From positions 20,655 through 84,654 of the forward strand of contig JAFEDI010000110.1 of the NCBI GenBank assembly GCA_018241725.1: a DNA stretch of 64,000 bases, written 5' to 3'. Position numbers and translations under genes: made by a program. Of the stretch, positions 18,785 to 32,677 are shown in pieces (position 1 is the stretch's first letter; the number at the start of each line of letters is the position of its first letter). Source of the stretch: Pseudomonadota bacterium (GTDB lineage: Bacteria; Pseudomonadota; Gammaproteobacteria; Burkholderiales; Rhodocyclaceae). A model generated the notes under the pieces. It did no database searches. It saw only the letters and a list, made by a program, of their open reading frames with translations, and was not told the origin of the DNA.

Positions 18785-18798
18785 GGGATAGTCGCGAG
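18785..18798. repeat. Copy of the GGGATAGTCGCGAG dispersed repeat
   Basis: The same 14-mer occurs at 59032-59045 inside the palindrome cluster. Flanking bases here (CACC before, GTCCTCGGCGGGGGTCGC after) also echo that cluster. It lies 61 bases before sbcD. Confidence 0.5.
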
Positions 18799-18859
18799 GT
18801 CCTCGGCGGGGGTCGCAGTGGAGTAAATTAGCGCCCCTGTCGCCCTCTGCCCCGATTCC

Positions 18860-20089
18860 ATGCGCATCCTCCACAGCTCCGACTGGCACCTCGGCCAGCA
18901 TTTCATCGGCAAGACCCGCCAGGCCGAGCACCAGGCGCTGATCGCCTGGCTGCTCGAACAGGTGGAGGAACAAAAAGTGGATGCGGTGCTGATCGCCGGC
19001 GATATCTTCGACACCGGCACGCCGCCGAGCTATGCACGGGAGCTGTATTCGCAGCTGGTGGTGGGCCTGCACGAAGCCGGCGTGGCGCTGCTGCTGCTCG
19101 GCGGCAACCACGATTCGGTGGCGACCCTCGGCGAGAGCCGCGACCTGTTGGCCCGCCTCGGCGCCACGGTAGTGCCAGCCGCCGACGTGGCAGACGAGCA
19201 GGTCCGCGTGCTGCCCCGGCGGGACGGTACGCCAGGCTGCGTGGTCTGCGCGATCCCCTTCATCCGACCCCGCGACGTGATCCGCAGCCAGGCCGGCGAC
19301 AGCGCGGAGGACAAGCAGGCCTCACTGCAGGCGGCGATCCAGGCCCACTACCACGCCGTCTTCGCCGCCGCCGAGGCCCGCCGCAGCGCACTCGCCACCG
19401 AGCTGGGTCGCAGCCTGCCGCTGATCACCACCGGCCACCTGACCACCGTCGGCGCCAGCGCCAGCGAATCGGTGCGCGAGATCTACGTCGGTGCGCTGGA
19501 GGCCTTTCCGACCAGCGCCTTTCCGCCGGCCGACTACATTGCCCTCGGCCACATCCACCGCCCGCAGCGGGTCGGCGGGCTGGAGCACATCCGCTACAGC
19601 GGTTCGCCGATCCCGCTGTCCTTCGACGAGGCCGGCCAGCACAAGGAAATGCTGCTGGTGGACCTGGACGCCGCCGGCCTGCAGGCGGTCACGCCGCTGC
19701 CGGTGCCGCGCTTCCAGGCCCTGGCCAGCCTGACCGGCAACCTCGACGAACTGCAGGCCGCCGTCGCCGCCACCGCACTCGACGGCAATCCAGAAAACCC
19801 GGTTTGGCTGGAAGTGGTGGTGCGCACCGACGACTACCTGGCCGACCTGCCGGCCCGCATCGAAAGCCTGACCGACGGCCTGCCGGTGGAAGTGCTGCGC
19901 ATCCGCCGCGCCCGCGGCACCGCTGCCGCCAGCCTGGTCTCCGAGGCCCGCGAGACCCTGGACGAACTGACGCCGGACGACGTCTTCGCACGCCGCCTGG
20001 CCCTGGAAGAGCTGTCCGACGAACTGCGCGCCGCCCTCACCGAGCGCTTCCGCGGCGTGCTCGCCGGCCTGGAGGAGAACCCGGCATGA
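18860..20089 (+). CDS. sbcD: Exonuclease subunit SbcD
   Basis: 409 aa, Mre11-type nuclease subunit that with SbcC opens hairpins and trims DNA ends. The metallophosphoesterase motifs appear in order: DWHLGQ at the N terminus, GDIFDTG, GGNHDS, and GHIHRPQ. Length is typical. It overlaps sbcC by four bases (ATGA), so the subunits are coupled. The enzyme is of interest here because large palindromes, its known target, occur elsewhere in the window (59014-59069). Confidence 0.96.
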   Translation: MRILHSSDWHLGQHFIGKTRQAEHQALIAWLLEQVEEQKVDAVLIAGDIFDTGTPPSYARELYSQLVVGLHEAGVALLLLGGNHDSVATLGESRDLLARLGATVVPAADVADEQVRVLPRRDGTPGCVVCAIPFIRPRDVIRSQAGDSAEDKQASLQAAIQAHYHAVFAAAEARRSALATELGRSLPLITTGHLTTVGASASESVREIYVGALEAFPTSAFPPADYIALGHIHRPQRVGGLEHIRYSGSPIPLSFDEAGQHKEMLLVDLDAAGLQAVTPLPVPRFQALASLTGNLDELQAAVAATALDGNPENPVWLEVVVRTDDYLADLPARIESLTDGLPVEVLRIRRARGTAAASLVSEARETLDELTPDDVFARRLALEELSDELRAALTERFRGVLAGLEENPA

Positions 20090-23000
20090 AGATCCTGCGC
20101 CTGCGCCTCAAGAACCTGAACTCCCTCAAGGACGAGTGGACCGTCGACTTCACGCGGCCCCCCTTCTCCGACAACGGCCTGTTCGCGATCACCGGCCCCA
20201 CCGGTGCCGGCAAGTCCACACTGCTCGACGCCATCTGCCTGGCCCTCTACCACGAGACGCCGCGCCTGAAGAGCATCTCCGCATCGGCCAACGACATCAT
20301 GACCCGCCACACCGCCGACTGCCTGGCGGAGGTCGAGTTCGAGGTGAAGGGCGCGGTGTACCGCGCCTTCTGGAGCCAGCGCCGGGCGCGCAACAAGCCC
20401 GACGGCGCGCTGCAGGCGCCCAAGGTGGAACTGGCCGAAGTGGATGCCGCCAGCGGCGAAGGCAGGATCCTCAGCAGCCAGATCAACGACAAGCTGAAGC
20501 GCATCGAGGCGATCACCGGGCTCGACTTCGCGCGCTTCACGAAGTCCATGCTGCTCGCCCAGGGCGGCTTCGCGGCCTTCCTCAACGCCAGCGCCAACGA
20601 ACGCGCCGAGTTGCTTGAAGAGCTGACCGGCAGCGACATCTACGGCCTGATCTCGGAGCGCGTCTACCGCCAGACCCAGGAAGCCCGCCAGCAACTCGAC
20701 CACCTGAAGGCCCGAGCCGAAGGCGTAGAACTTCTGAACGCTGAAACCCGCGCGGAGAAGGAACAGGCCCTCGCCGCCCTCGCCAACGTCCAAACCGACA
20801 CCCGCCGCGAACGGGACGCCACGCTGGCCCTGCGCCAGTGGCGAAGCGGCGTGGACGACGCCGAAAAGGACACCGGCGCCGCCGCCATCCGCCTGCAGGC
20901 TGCCGACCAGGCCATCGCCGACGCCGCCCCGCTGCTCGACCGGCTCGCCGCCGACGAACCCGCCGAAGCCCTCAAGCCGGTGCATGAGCAATGGCAGCAG
21001 GCCGAAGCCGCCGTCCGCCACGGCGAAGCGCAGCTGCAGCAACTCGCCACCGAGCGTCTCATGCTGGAAGGCGAGCAGGACCGCCAGCACGCCACCGCCG
21101 ACCAGCTGGCCCGTCACATCGCCGCCGCCACGCGCCGGTACTGGCAGCAGCTGCAGGATGAGCAGCTGCGCCTCGACGCCTTCTGCACCAGCCATGCCCG
21201 CCGCGCCCAACTGGGCGAGCAGCTCGGCGCCTGGCGCCAGCAGTTCGAGCAGCGCCAGACGCTGCAGCAGGCCTTGAGCGATGGGCAACGCAGCGTCGAC
21301 GCGCTGGCCGCGGAAATCCTCCAGCACGAAACCCGGCTCGCCCAACAGACCCAAGCTCTGGCTACAGCCGGGCAGGCCCGGACGCAGGCCGAAGCGGAAC
21401 TCAACACCGCCCAGGCGACCCAGCTCCAGCGCCTGGCCGGCACCAGCCTCGGCGAGCTGCGCCAGCGCTGGCAGCACGCCCAGGGCGCCGTCGCCCTGTG
21501 GCAGCAGCTCGACGAGCTGGCCGGCCGGCGCCGCGAACAATCCGCCCGCCACGCCGAACTGAGCAGCCAGCTGCAGCGGGAGCAGGCCGTCATCGAGGCC
21601 CGCGACAAGGCCCTCATCGCGCTGCGGGAAAAGCACGCGGTCCTCAAGGAACAGGTCGCCGACAAGCAGAAGATGCTCGACCAGGAACGGCGCATCCAGA
21701 GCCTGGAAGCCCACCGCCAGCACCTGCAGCCGGGCGAGGCCTGCCCCCTGTGCGGCGCCACCGAGCACCCGGCCGTCGCCGCCTACCTGGCCCTCGACAT
21801 CTCCGCCACCGAGGCCGCGCTGAAGGCCCGGCAGGCCGAGCTGGAGGCGCTCATCGAGCAGGGCCAGAAAGCCCGCAACGAGCTGACCGCGCTGCAAACC
21901 CGCCGCGACGCTGCGCAGGCCGAGCACACCCGACTCGGCGGCGAGCTGGCCCGCCTGGCCGCCGAGTGGTCCGAGCGCCACGCCGCGCTCGGCGATGCGC
22001 TGGCCACCAACGACTGGCAGCATCCAGAACGCCTGCAAGCTGCCCGCGCCACCGCAACTCAGGCCCTGAACCACCTCGCAGAGACCCTGCAGGGCGCCGA
22101 GCAAGGCGAGCGCCTCGTCCAGCAGGCCACCCAAATCGCCCACACTCGCAGCCAAGCCTGGCAGGCCGCAGGCAGCCAGCTGGAACTGGCCCGCCAGGCG
22201 CTGGCCACCAGCCGGACCCGCCACGCCGACAACACGAGGCAGCTCGACGTACGCCGGCAGGAGCTGGCCGCCCTCGACGCCCGCCTCGGCGCCAGCCTGG
22301 CCGACGCCGGCTTCAGCCTGCCCAGCGAGCCCGGCCCATGGCTGCGCGAACGCGACGCCGAATGGCAGGAGTGGCAAGCTGTGCAGCAACGCCGCCAGCT
22401 GCTGGCCACCGAACTCAGCCGCCAGCAGACCCGCTGCGAGGCCGCCGATGCCGACGCCGCCCAATGGGAATCCCGCTGGGAAAAGCTGCAGGAGATGCGC
22501 GACACGGCCGTCGCCGAGCTATCGCCCCCCGGCGACGATGCCACCGCCGCGCTGGCCCGCTGCGCCGAACGGATCGGCAGCCTGGCCGCCGAACTCGCCG
22601 CGCTGCACGGCCGCCGCCAGCAACTGGAACGCAGCCTGGCCGACCAACGCAGCACACTGATGACGGCCAGCGGGAACTGGCAAACCGCCCTCGCCGCCAG
22701 CCCCTTCGCCGACCGGGACGCCTTCCTCGCCGCGCTCTTGCCGGCCGACGAGCGCCAACGCCTGCAGCAGCACAAGGACAAGCTGCAGCAGGCCCGCCAG
22801 CAGGCCGACACCCTGCTGCGCGCAGCCCGCGGCAAGCACGCCGACCTGCTCGCCGAAGCCCGCACGGCGCTACCGTTGATCGAACTGGAACGCCTGCTGG
22901 CCGAACAGGAAAGCCGCCTGCGGGAACTCGACGAACGCCACGGCGCCGAACGCGCCCTGCTCGACAGCGATGCCCAGCGCCGCCGCAGCCAGCAGGCCCT

Positions 23001-23535
23001 GTTCGCCCAGATCGACGTCCAGGCTGCCGAAACCGAGCTGTGGCTGCGCCTCGACGGCCTGATCGGTTCCGCCAAGGGCGACAAGTTCCGCAAGTTCGCC
23101 CAGGGCCTCACGCTGGACCACCTGCTGCACCTGGCCAACCACCACCTGGCCCGCCTGCACGGCCGCTACCTGCTGCGTCGCAGGAGCAGCGGCGAACTGG
23201 AGCTGGACATCGTGGACAGCTGGCAGGGCGAGACCGCCCGTGACACCCGCACCCTGTCCGGCGGGGAGAGCTTCCTGGTCAGCCTGGCGCTGGCCCTGGC
23301 CCTGTCGGACCTGGTCAGCCACAAGACCTCCATCGACTCCCTGTTCCTCGACGAAGGCTTCGGCACCCTCGACGGCGAAACCCTCGACATCGCACTGGAC
23401 GCCCTCGATACCCTCAACGCCAGCGGCAAGATGATCGGCATCATCAGCCATGTGGAAGGCCTCAAGGAACGCATCCCCGCGCAGATCCGCGTGGACAAGG
23501 GCGGTGGCGTAGGGCACTCCCGGCTGACGGTGTAG
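20086..23535 (+). CDS. sbcC: Exonuclease subunit SbcC (Rad50-like ATPase)
   Basis: 1149 aa. Head domains at both ends are joined by long coiled coils. Walker [10 protein letters not shown] is near the N terminus; the zinc hook CPLC is at 553-556, mid-protein; the C terminus has the signature LSGGESFL, Walker [10 protein letters not shown] and D-loop GTLD. The start is the ATG at 20086, overlapping the sbcD stop; a longer upstream frame only covers sbcD. All key residues are present. A strong hairpin follows the stop. Confidence 0.96.
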   Translation: MKILRLRLKNLNSLKDEWTVDFTRPPFSDNGLFAITGPTGAGKSTLLDAICLALYHETPRLKSISASANDIMTRHTADCLAEVEFEVKGAVYRAFWSQRRARNKPDGALQAPKVELAEVDAASGEGRILSSQINDKLKRIEAITGLDFARFTKSMLLAQGGFAAFLNASANERAELLEELTGSDIYGLISERVYRQTQEARQQLDHLKARAEGVELLNAETRAEKEQALAALANVQTDTRRERDATLALRQWRSGVDDAEKDTGAAAIRLQAADQAIADAAPLLDRLAADEPAEALKPVHEQWQQAEAAVRHGEAQLQQLATERLMLEGEQDRQHATADQLARHIAAATRRYWQQLQDEQLRLDAFCTSHARRAQLGEQLGAWRQQFEQRQTLQQALSDGQRSVDALAAEILQHETRLAQQTQALATAGQARTQAEAELNTAQATQLQRLAGTSLGELRQRWQHAQGAVALWQQLDELAGRRREQSARHAELSSQLQREQAVIEARDKALIALREKHAVLKEQVADKQKMLDQERRIQSLEAHRQHLQPGEACPLCGATEHPAVAAYLALDISATEAALKARQAELEALIEQGQKARNELTALQTRRDAAQAEHTRLGGELARLAAEWSERHAALGDALATNDWQHPERLQAARATATQALNHLAETLQGAEQGERLVQQATQIAHTRSQAWQAAGSQLELARQALATSRTRHADNTRQLDVRRQELAALDARLGASLADAGFSLPSEPGPWLRERDAEWQEWQAVQQRRQLLATELSRQQTRCEAADADAAQWESRWEKLQEMRDTAVAELSPPGDDATAALARCAERIGSLAAELAALHGRRQQLERSLADQRSTLMTASGNWQTALAASPFADRDAFLAALLPADERQRLQQHKDKLQQARQQADTLLRAARGKHADLLAEARTALPLIELERLLAEQESRLRELDERHGAERALLDSDAQRRRSQQALFAQIDVQAAETELWLRLDGLIGSAKGDKFRKFAQGLTLDHLLHLANHHLARLHGRYLLRRRSSGELELDIVDSWQGETARDTRTLSGGESFLVSLALALALSDLVSHKTSIDSLFLDEGFGTLDGETLDIALDALDTLNASGKMIGIISHVEGLKERIPAQIRVDKGGGVGHSRLTV

Positions 23536-23548
23536 GCCGGCTATTTCC

Positions 23549-23572
23549 GAGGGGGCGAATCCACGCCCCCTC
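23549..23572 (+). terminator. Hairpin after sbcC
   Basis: GAGGGGGCG (23549-23557) and CGCCCCCTC (23564-23572), perfect 9-bp stem, 6-base loop, 13 bases after the sbcC stop. No T-run, so a non-canonical terminator or stability element. Confidence 0.55.
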
Positions 23573-23673
23573 CCGTACATCATATACAGGCAGCAAACAG
23601 GAAGACGCCTGTCCGGGATTTCAGTTTTTCCGGTTTATGCCGTAATCAAGGGCCAACAAGACATAACCTTGGC

Positions 23674-26578
<2,905 letters not shown>

Positions 26579-26586
<8 letters not shown>

Positions 26587-27601
26587 ACAGCTCCACACCC
26601 CCACATCGTCCGGATGCGACCACCGTCCCAAGCTGCTCCTGGTGGATGACGAACCCACCAACCTGCAGGTGTTGCGCCATATCCTGCAACAGGATTACCG
26701 CCTGCTCTTCGCCAAGGACGGCCCCCGTGCGCTCGAGTTGGCCAGCACAGAACAACCGGCGCTGATCCTCCTCGACGTGATGATGCCGGGCCTGACCGGG
26801 CTCGATACCTGCCGCCAGCTCAAGCAGAACCCCTGCACGGCGACGATCCCGGTGATCTTCGTCACCGCCCTGAACGACTCGACGAACGAGACGGAAGGCT
26901 TCGAAGCCGGTGCGGTGGACTACATCACCAAACCTTTGAGCGCCCCCGTGGTACGTGCCCGCGTGCGCACCCACCTGTCGCTGGTGAGGGTCGAGGAACT
27001 CGCCACCACCCGCCTGCAGGTCATTCAGCGCCTGGGACGGGCGGCCGAGTTCCGCGACAACGAGACCGGCCTGCACGTCATCCGCATGAGCCATTACGCC
27101 CGCATCCTGGCGCTCGGCGCCGGCCTGAGCGAGCAGGCCGCCGACGACATATTCCTCGCCGCGCCGATGCACGATGTGGGCAAGATCGGCATTCCGGACG
27201 CCGTCCTGCTCAAGCAGGGCCCACTGGACGAGGCCGAGTGGAAAATCATGCGTCGCCACTGCGAGATCGGCGCCGAGATCATCGGCGAACATCCGTCCGG
27301 GCTGCTGCGCATGGCCCGCAGCATCGCCCTGAGCCACCACGAAAAGTGGGATGGCAGTGGCTATCCGAACGGACTGGCCGGCGAGGCCATTCCACTCGAA
27401 GGCCGCATCGTCGCCATCGCCGATGTCTTTGATGCGCTGACCAGCGCACGCCCCTACAAACAAGCGTGGGACGTCGATGACGCGGTCGGCAGCCTGCGCC
27501 AGAATGCGGGCACGCACTTCGAGCCGGCTCTGGTGCAGTGCTTCATCGACAAACTGCCGGACATCCTGGCCATCAAGGCACGCTGGCCGGACGAGCCCTG
27601 A
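26579..27601 (+). CDS. HD-GYP response regulator, c-di-GMP phosphodiesterase (RpfG-like)
   Basis: 340 aa. The receiver domain (about 15-135) has the acidic pair in LLVDDEPTN, phospho-Asp in LILLDVMMP and the conserved Lys in ITKPLS. The HD-GYP domain (about 145-335) has MHDVGKIGIPD, HHEKWDGSGYP and ADVFDALTS, a complete metal-binding set, so it should hydrolyse c-di-GMP. The ATG at 26579 lies inside the end of the kinase gene (8-base overlap), showing coupling to it. Only one base separates its stop from that of the convergent nitronate monooxygenase gene. Confidence 0.93.
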
Positions 27602-27602
27602 T

Positions 27603-28643
27603 TCAGCGCAGACCTTCGACCAGGCTCCGCGTCACCTCCGCCGCGCCAACCTCCCGACAACCGAGCACGTTCTGGCCGCACCACAGCGGCGAGAAGTCGC
27701 CGCTGCCGCGGCTTTCGGCGGCGGCACGCAGCGGGGCGATGGCCGAGGTGGCCAGCGGGAATTCCGGCGCCGCGGGGCTGAGCGGGCCAAGCTCGCGCAT
27801 CACGCGATTGACGATGCCCCGCGCCGGGCGGCCGGTGAACAGGTTGGTGAGGGCCGTGTGGCCGGCGGCCGAGCTCTTGAGGGCAGCGCGGTGCACGGCG
27901 CTGGTAGTGGCTTCGGGGCACAGCATGTAGGCGGTGCCTGCCTGCACGCCGGCCGCACCGAGGGCCAGGGCCGCTTTCACGCCACGGGCGTCGACGATGC
28001 CGCCGGTGGCGATCACCGGCACCTTCACCGCATGGACCACACGCGGCAGCAGTGCAAAGGTACCCGACTGGACACTCAGGTCATGGTTCAGGAAATGGCC
28101 GCGGTGGCCGCCCGCCTCCAGGCCCTGGGCGATGATCGCATCGGCGCCGTGGGCTTCGAGCCACAGGGCCTCTTCCACCGTGGTGGCGGACGACAGCACC
28201 TTGGCACCCCATTTTTTGACCCGCGCCAGCAGCTCGGCGGACGGCAGGCCGAAGTGGAAGCTGACCACCGGCGGGCGAAAGGCCTCGATGATGTCCGCCG
28301 TCTCGGCAGTGAACGGATTGCGGCCGGGGCCGGCCGGAATGCCCGCCGGGTCGATGCCGAACTCCGCGTAGTACGGCGCCAGCGCGGCGCGCCACGTGGC
28401 CTCCCGCTCGGCGTGGGGTTGCGGCGGGCGGTGGCAGAAGAAATTGACGTTGTAGGGCTTGTCGGTGGCCACGTGGATGGCCGACAGTTCCTTCTCCAGC
28501 GCCTCTGGGCTCAACATCGCGCAGGGCAGCGAGCCGAGGCCGCCCGCCTCGGATACCGCGATAGCCAGCGCACTCCCCTGCACGCCGGCCAGCGGGGCCT
28601 GGATAACTGGCAGGGTGATGCCGAAAAGCTCGGTGATGCTCAT
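27603..28643 (-). CDS. Nitronate monooxygenase (2-nitropropane dioxygenase family)
   Basis: 346 aa FMN-dependent TIM-barrel enzyme that oxidises alkyl nitronates such as propionate-3-nitronate. Family features are ITLPVIQAPLAGVQG at the N terminus, the EAHGADAIIAQGLEAGGHRG segment, and the phosphate-binding VIATGGIVDARG. An AAGGAG site precedes the ATG. It follows the HD-GYP gene on the same strand with only 12 bases between them, so the two are probably co-transcribed, though no functional link is obvious. Confidence 0.9.
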   Translation of the reverse strand: MSITELFGITLPVIQAPLAGVQGSALAIAVSEAGGLGSLPCAMLSPEALEKELSAIHVATDKPYNVNFFCHRPPQPHAEREATWRAALAPYYAEFGIDPAGIPAGPGRNPFTAETADIIEAFRPPVVSFHFGLPSAELLARVKKWGAKVLSSATTVEEALWLEAHGADAIIAQGLEAGGHRGHFLNHDLSVQSGTFALLPRVVHAVKVPVIATGGIVDARGVKAALALGAAGVQAGTAYMLCPEATTSAVHRAALKSSAAGHTALTNLFTGRPARGIVNRVMRELGPLSPAAPEFPLATSAIAPLRAAAESRGSGDFSPLWCGQNVLGCREVGAAEVTRSLVEGLR

Positions 28644-28655
28644 CAGAAAATCTCC

Positions 28656-29918
28656 TTAAATGCCGAAATGCAGGCGGACGCGCTCGTCCAGCAACTGCCT
28701 GGCCTGGTCTTCATCGCAGTCGGCCAGGCGGTCAAAGACTTCCCGCGCGATGGGCCGGAAGGCGTCCATCACGGCGGGATCGAAATGGCTGCCGCTGTCT
28801 TTGTCCAGGATCGCCATCGCGGCCTCAAAACCCAGCGGGGCCTTGTAGGGACGTTTGGAACACAGCGCGTCGAACACGTCGGCGACCGCGAAGATCCGCG
28901 CGGCCAGCGGAATCGCCTCGCCGGCCAGCCCGCGCGGATAGCCGGCACCATTCCATTTTTCGTGGTGACCGGCCACCACCGCGGCGGCACCTTCCAGCCA
29001 GCCGATGCCGGTGACGATCTCCTCGCCCTGCTGCACATGGGTACGCATGGTGTCGAACTCGGCTTCATCGAGCTTGCCCGGCTTGAGCAGGATCGCATCC
29101 GGAATGCCGATCTTGCCGACGTCGTGCAGGAAGCTGCCGGCGATCAGGGCCTGCATTGCCTGGCCGTGCAGGCCCAGCCGCTCGGCGATGCGGGTGGCGA
29201 TCCAGGCGACCCGGTAGTTATGGGCGCCGGTATCCGAATCCCGCTTGGCGATGGCGCGGCCGAGGGCGTCCATCATCGAGATGTGCGAGTCGAGTACCTC
29301 GCGGGCCTTGCGCTGGTTGTCCGCCGACAGGCGCACCACCACCGGATAGATCACCGCGCCGCACAGCAGCGAGGCCAGCCCGGCCAGCAGGGCCGCACTC
29401 AGCGCATTGGCCCGCATCTGCTCACGCTGCCAGGCGGACACCACCCGCACACCCTCGAAATAGCCGCTGATGCGGCTCAAGCCACCGGCTTCCGCCTCCT
29501 GCAAGGGCACGAAAACCCGCAACACCCACAGCGCATCGCCGAAGCTCAGGCTTTCATAGGAGGCCGCCTGGTAGGTCGGCCGGCCGTGTCCGGGCAGCCG
29601 CTCCTCCACGGCAGCACCAGCGTCGGTCATCGCCTCGGCAAGCTTGTTGCCGTGTTCATCGTAGATCTCGGCGATGTCGAACAGCCCACCGGCGATGGTA
29701 CGTGCCGCCTTGGCGGCCTTCTCCTGCGCCTTGGGACCATTCAACGTGACGGCGCCGAAATAGCGCAGCAAACGGCGCGACTCCTCCATGGCCAGGGAAA
29801 CGGTGGCTTCCTCCGCGTTTTCGCGGGCCACGAACCAGGCGATCGGGCTGGCGATCGCCGCCAGCAACAGGCTGACGGCGGCAATGCGAATGGCGGTACG
29901 CCTGTTGAACCTGTTCAT
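28656..29918 (-). CDS. Membrane-anchored HD-GYP protein
   Basis: 420 aa from the chosen ATG. The N terminus RTAIRIAAVSLLLAAIASPIAWF is a membrane anchor, followed by a periplasmic region (about 35-160) with no recognised domain, a second membrane segment (ALLAGLASLLCGAVIYPVVV), and an HD-GYP domain with FLHDVGKIGIPD, GHHEKWNGAGYP and ADVFDALCS. All metal ligands are present, so c-di-GMP phosphodiesterase activity is likely. An ATG 57 bases further upstream would add a short polar leader; 29918 puts the anchor at the N terminus. It lies between the quinone oxidoreductase and nitronate monooxygenase genes on the same strand. Confidence 0.85.
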   Translation of the reverse strand: MNRFNRRTAIRIAAVSLLLAAIASPIAWFVARENAEEATVSLAMEESRRLLRYFGAVTLNGPKAQEKAAKAARTIAGGLFDIAEIYDEHGNKLAEAMTDAGAAVEERLPGHGRPTYQAASYESLSFGDALWVLRVFVPLQEAEAGGLSRISGYFEGVRVVSAWQREQMRANALSAALLAGLASLLCGAVIYPVVVRLSADNQRKAREVLDSHISMMDALGRAIAKRDSDTGAHNYRVAWIATRIAERLGLHGQAMQALIAGSFLHDVGKIGIPDAILLKPGKLDEAEFDTMRTHVQQGEEIVTGIGWLEGAAAVVAGHHEKWNGAGYPRGLAGEAIPLAARIFAVADVFDALCSKRPYKAPLGFEAAMAILDKDSGSHFDPAVMDAFRPIAREVFDRLADCDEDQARQLLDERVRLHFGI

Positions 29919-29993
29919 GCCCACAACGATGCTTGTCTCTTGTGACGAGGACGCCATTATCGCCGCGAGGCCCATGCCACCGCCAATCGACCA

Positions 29994-31013
29994 TCAGGGC
30001 CGCAACAGGATCGCTCCGTGACTGCGGCCGGACTCCAGCAGATGCTGCGCATCGGCGGCACGGGCCAGGGGCAGCACTTCACCGACGCAGGCCTGCAGGC
30101 CGGACTGCAGGCGGGCCAACGTCGCAGCGGCGCCTTCCCGGTAACGCCCCGGATCGGCCATGAAGCGGAACACGCCGGGCCGCGACAGGGCGATGGAGCG
30201 GGCAGGACCGAGCTGGGCCAGATCCAGCGGACCGCTGTCGCCGGCCACCTGGCCGATGCTGGCCACCATGCCGTAAGGACGCACCGCGCCCAAGGTCGCG
30301 GTCAGCGTGGCGCCGCCGATGCCGTCGATGGCGTAGTCCACACCCTGGCCTCCGGTCAGGTCCTGCACCGCGCCGACGAAATCCGCGTCCCGGTACAGGA
30401 TGGCGTGATCCAGGCCATGGAGGCGCGCCAGCTCGGCCTTGGCCGGCGAACCGACGGTGCCGATGACCCGCGCACCAAGTGCCTTGGCCCACTGCACCAG
30501 CACCAGGCCCAGGCCACCGGCCGCCGCATGAACCAGCAGGGTGTCGCCAGCCTTCACCGGGCGAACGTGAGTCAGGAGCATGTGGGCGGTGATGCCGCGC
30601 AACAGCAGGGACGCAACGGTGTCGTCGGCCACATCCTCCGGCAGAGCCACGGCACGTGCCGCCGGCAGGTTGCGGGCCGTAGCGTAACTGCCGGCAGGCG
30701 GGCCCGCATAGGCGATGCGCTGGCCCACCTGGAGCCCTTCCACCCCAGCGCCGATGGCCTCGACGACACCCGCCGCCTCGACGCCCAGCGCCGCCGGCAG
30801 GGCGGGCAACGGATACAGACCGGTACGGTGATAGACATCCACGAAATTGACGCCAATGGCCGTATGGCGCACGCGGATCTCGCCGGCCCCTGGCGCGGGC
30901 AGGCGGACGGTTTCCAGTTCGATTTCCCCTGCGCCGCCATAGCGATGGATGACGGCTTGGGTGGCCGGGGCGAAGGAACTGCTGTCGCCCGACAATGCGG
31001 TGCTGCTGCTCAT
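29994..31013 (-). CDS. Zinc-type alcohol dehydrogenase family, quinone oxidoreductase (QOR-like)
   Basis: 339 aa MDR protein. It starts with the quinone-reductase pattern QAVIHRYGGAGEIELE, has VNFVDVYHRTGLYP, and an NADPH Rossmann motif AAAGGLGLVLVQWAKALGA. No catalytic zinc cysteines are visible, as in QOR-type enzymes that reduce quinones to semiquinones with NADPH. The ATG at 31013 has CAGGAGC just upstream; the longer frame to 31130 lacks this. It is divergent from a LysR regulator, which is its likely controller. Confidence 0.9.
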   Translation of the reverse strand: MSSSTALSGDSSSFAPATQAVIHRYGGAGEIELETVRLPAPGAGEIRVRHTAIGVNFVDVYHRTGLYPLPALPAALGVEAAGVVEAIGAGVEGLQVGQRIAYAGPPAGSYATARNLPAARAVALPEDVADDTVASLLLRGITAHMLLTHVRPVKAGDTLLVHAAAGGLGLVLVQWAKALGARVIGTVGSPAKAELARLHGLDHAILYRDADFVGAVQDLTGGQGVDYAIDGIGGATLTATLGAVRPYGMVASIGQVAGDSGPLDLAQLGPARSIALSRPGVFRFMADPGRYREGAAATLARLQSGLQACVGEVLPLARAADAQHLLESGRSHGAILLRP

Positions 31014-31114
31014 GATCTGCTCCTGGGAGTTGAAGTGGGCATCCCGATGGGATTGCAGGCACAGCGTACGGCGCGCAAAATCACTCAACAATTCCAAATA
31101 CGTAAACACTTTCT

Positions 31115-32032
31115 GTGCAAAAAAGCCCAATCAATCCGGCCGCTGCTGCAGTCCTGCAGTGGGACGACGTGCGCCACTTCCTGGCTCTGGCCCGCCACGG
31201 CAGCCTGTCCGGCGCCGCACGCCGGCTCGCAGTCGAACACAGCACGGTGGCGCGCCGCGTGGAGGCGCTGGAACACGCCCTCGGCCTGCGCCTGTTCGAC
31301 CGCCTGCCGCGGGGCTGGACGCTGACGCCGGAAGGGGAAGCCCTGGCCGAACAGGCCGGGCGCATGGAGGACGAGGCGCTGGCCTTCTCGCGCCTGGCCC
31401 TGGGCGTTGGCGCCCTGCAGGGCACGGTGCGCATTTCCGCACCGCCAGTGATCGCCAGCCATTTCCTGGTGCCGCGCCTGCTGCCGCGGCGGGAGGCCTG
31501 GCCGGGCATCACGCTGGACATCGTCGGCGAGAGCCGCGAAGCCAACCTGGCCCGCGGCGAGGCGGACCTGGCCGTGCGACTATCCCGCCCCAGCGCAGGC
31601 GGCCTGGTGGCCCGCCCCCTCGGGCAGCTCGGCTACGGGCTCTACGCCACCCCCGGCTACGCGGCGCGGCCGGCGGATGCCTGGCAGTTCCTGGGCTACG
31701 ACGACAGCCTGAGCCAGGTGCCGCAGCAGAAATGGCTGGACGAGGTTGCCGCGGGGCGCCGTTTCATCCTGCGCAGCAACGACCTCGCCGCGCTGCTGCA
31801 GGGCGCCCGCAGCGGCCATGGCATCACCGCGCTGCCCCATTTCCTGGGTGCCGGCGATCCCGCATTGGCGCCACTGGCCGGCGGCCCCTGTCCGACGCTA
31901 CGTCCGATCTGGCTGGTCATGCATCCGGACGTGCGCCGTTCGCCACGGGTGCGCACGGTCGCCGACGCGCTGCTGTCAGTCTTCGCGGATGCCGCTGGCC
32001 TGCTCAGCGGCGAAACCGTTAATGGAGCCTGA
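31115..32032 (+). CDS. LysR family transcriptional regulator
   Basis: 305 aa. A winged-helix domain at the N terminus (FLALARHGSLSGAARRL, then HSTVARRVEALE) and a LysR substrate-binding domain after residue 95. The start is a GTG at 31115; no strong Shine-Dalgarno is seen, and a later start close to QWDDVRHF cannot be excluded. It is divergent from the quinone oxidoreductase gene across about 100 bases, the standard LysR target layout. The effector is unknown. Confidence 0.9.
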   Translation: MQKSPINPAAAAVLQWDDVRHFLALARHGSLSGAARRLAVEHSTVARRVEALEHALGLRLFDRLPRGWTLTPEGEALAEQAGRMEDEALAFSRLALGVGALQGTVRISAPPVIASHFLVPRLLPRREAWPGITLDIVGESREANLARGEADLAVRLSRPSAGGLVARPLGQLGYGLYATPGYAARPADAWQFLGYDDSLSQVPQQKWLDEVAAGRRFILRSNDLAALLQGARSGHGITALPHFLGAGDPALAPLAGGPCPTLRPIWLVMHPDVRRSPRVRTVADALLSVFADAAGLLSGETVNGA

Positions 32033-32188
32033 CCCCCACTCGGCAACGAACACCTCCCGAAACTGACGCGGCCAGGCCACACGCAGCTCGCCCAGGCGCC
32101 GGGCCGCCGTGGTGTTCATCAGCGCCGAACAGACCCGCGCATGATCCACGAGTTCTCAGCAGCTTGCCGCACCGAAACCACCGCCGGC

Positions 32189-32677
32189 TCACAACTGCAG
32201 CATGTCCTTGGTGCACGCCCCTTCATACACCGAATCCATCGTGATACGGATCTGCACGTCCTGGCCACCCTTATGGACAAGCTGCTGGACCTCGGAACGC
32301 AGGTGACGCGGCGCCACGGTGTTGTGGATCTGCATCTCCACCGAATTGCCGTCGGCCATCGTACAACTCATCTTCCAGCCGGCCTGGGCCTCGCTGCGGG
32401 TGGCATCCGAAATACGGCAGTGCGCCCCCTGCTTCTCCATCTTGTCCTGATCGATGCCAGGCGTCAGATAGGGATCGCGGGCCAGAAAGGCGGGTGTTAG
32501 ACAGAGCTGCGTATTCATCTCCGATACGGTGCGGACCGGACTGGCCGGGGTTTCGCGCGCGGTGACCACCGTCTTGACCTTCCAGCCCCCCGGCTGAATG
32601 GTGGGACCGGCGAGCACAGGCACGCCAGTCAGAACCAAAGGCAGGACGACGGCGCAGTGCAGGGTACGGACTGACAT
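32189..32677 (-). CDS. DUF3617 domain exported protein
   Basis: 162 aa. Signal peptide at the N terminus (MSVRTLHCAVVLPLVLTGV, then PVLAG). The remainder fits DUF3617: an N-terminal WKVKT strand, a Cys pair around CLTP and CRIS, and the CTMADGNSVEMQI core. Function of the family is unknown; the protein is expected in the periplasm. The ATG at 32677 has GGAGG 7 bases upstream, which decides it over a longer frame. It stands alone; a long gap and a perfect palindrome separate it from the chemoreceptor gene. Confidence 0.85.
   Translation of the reverse strand: MSVRTLHCAVVLPLVLTGVPVLAGPTIQPGGWKVKTVVTARETPASPVRTVSEMNTQLCLTPAFLARDPYLTPGIDQDKMEKQGAHCRISDATRSEAQAGWKMSCTMADGNSVEMQIHNTVAPRHLRSEVQQLVHKGGQDVQIRITMDSVYEGACTKDMLQL

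Larger units (their letters stand above)
18536..18859. other. Gap before sbcD
   Basis: 324 bases with the inverted repeat after the GGDEF gene and one copy of the dispersed 14-mer. No gene seen. Confidence 0.5.
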
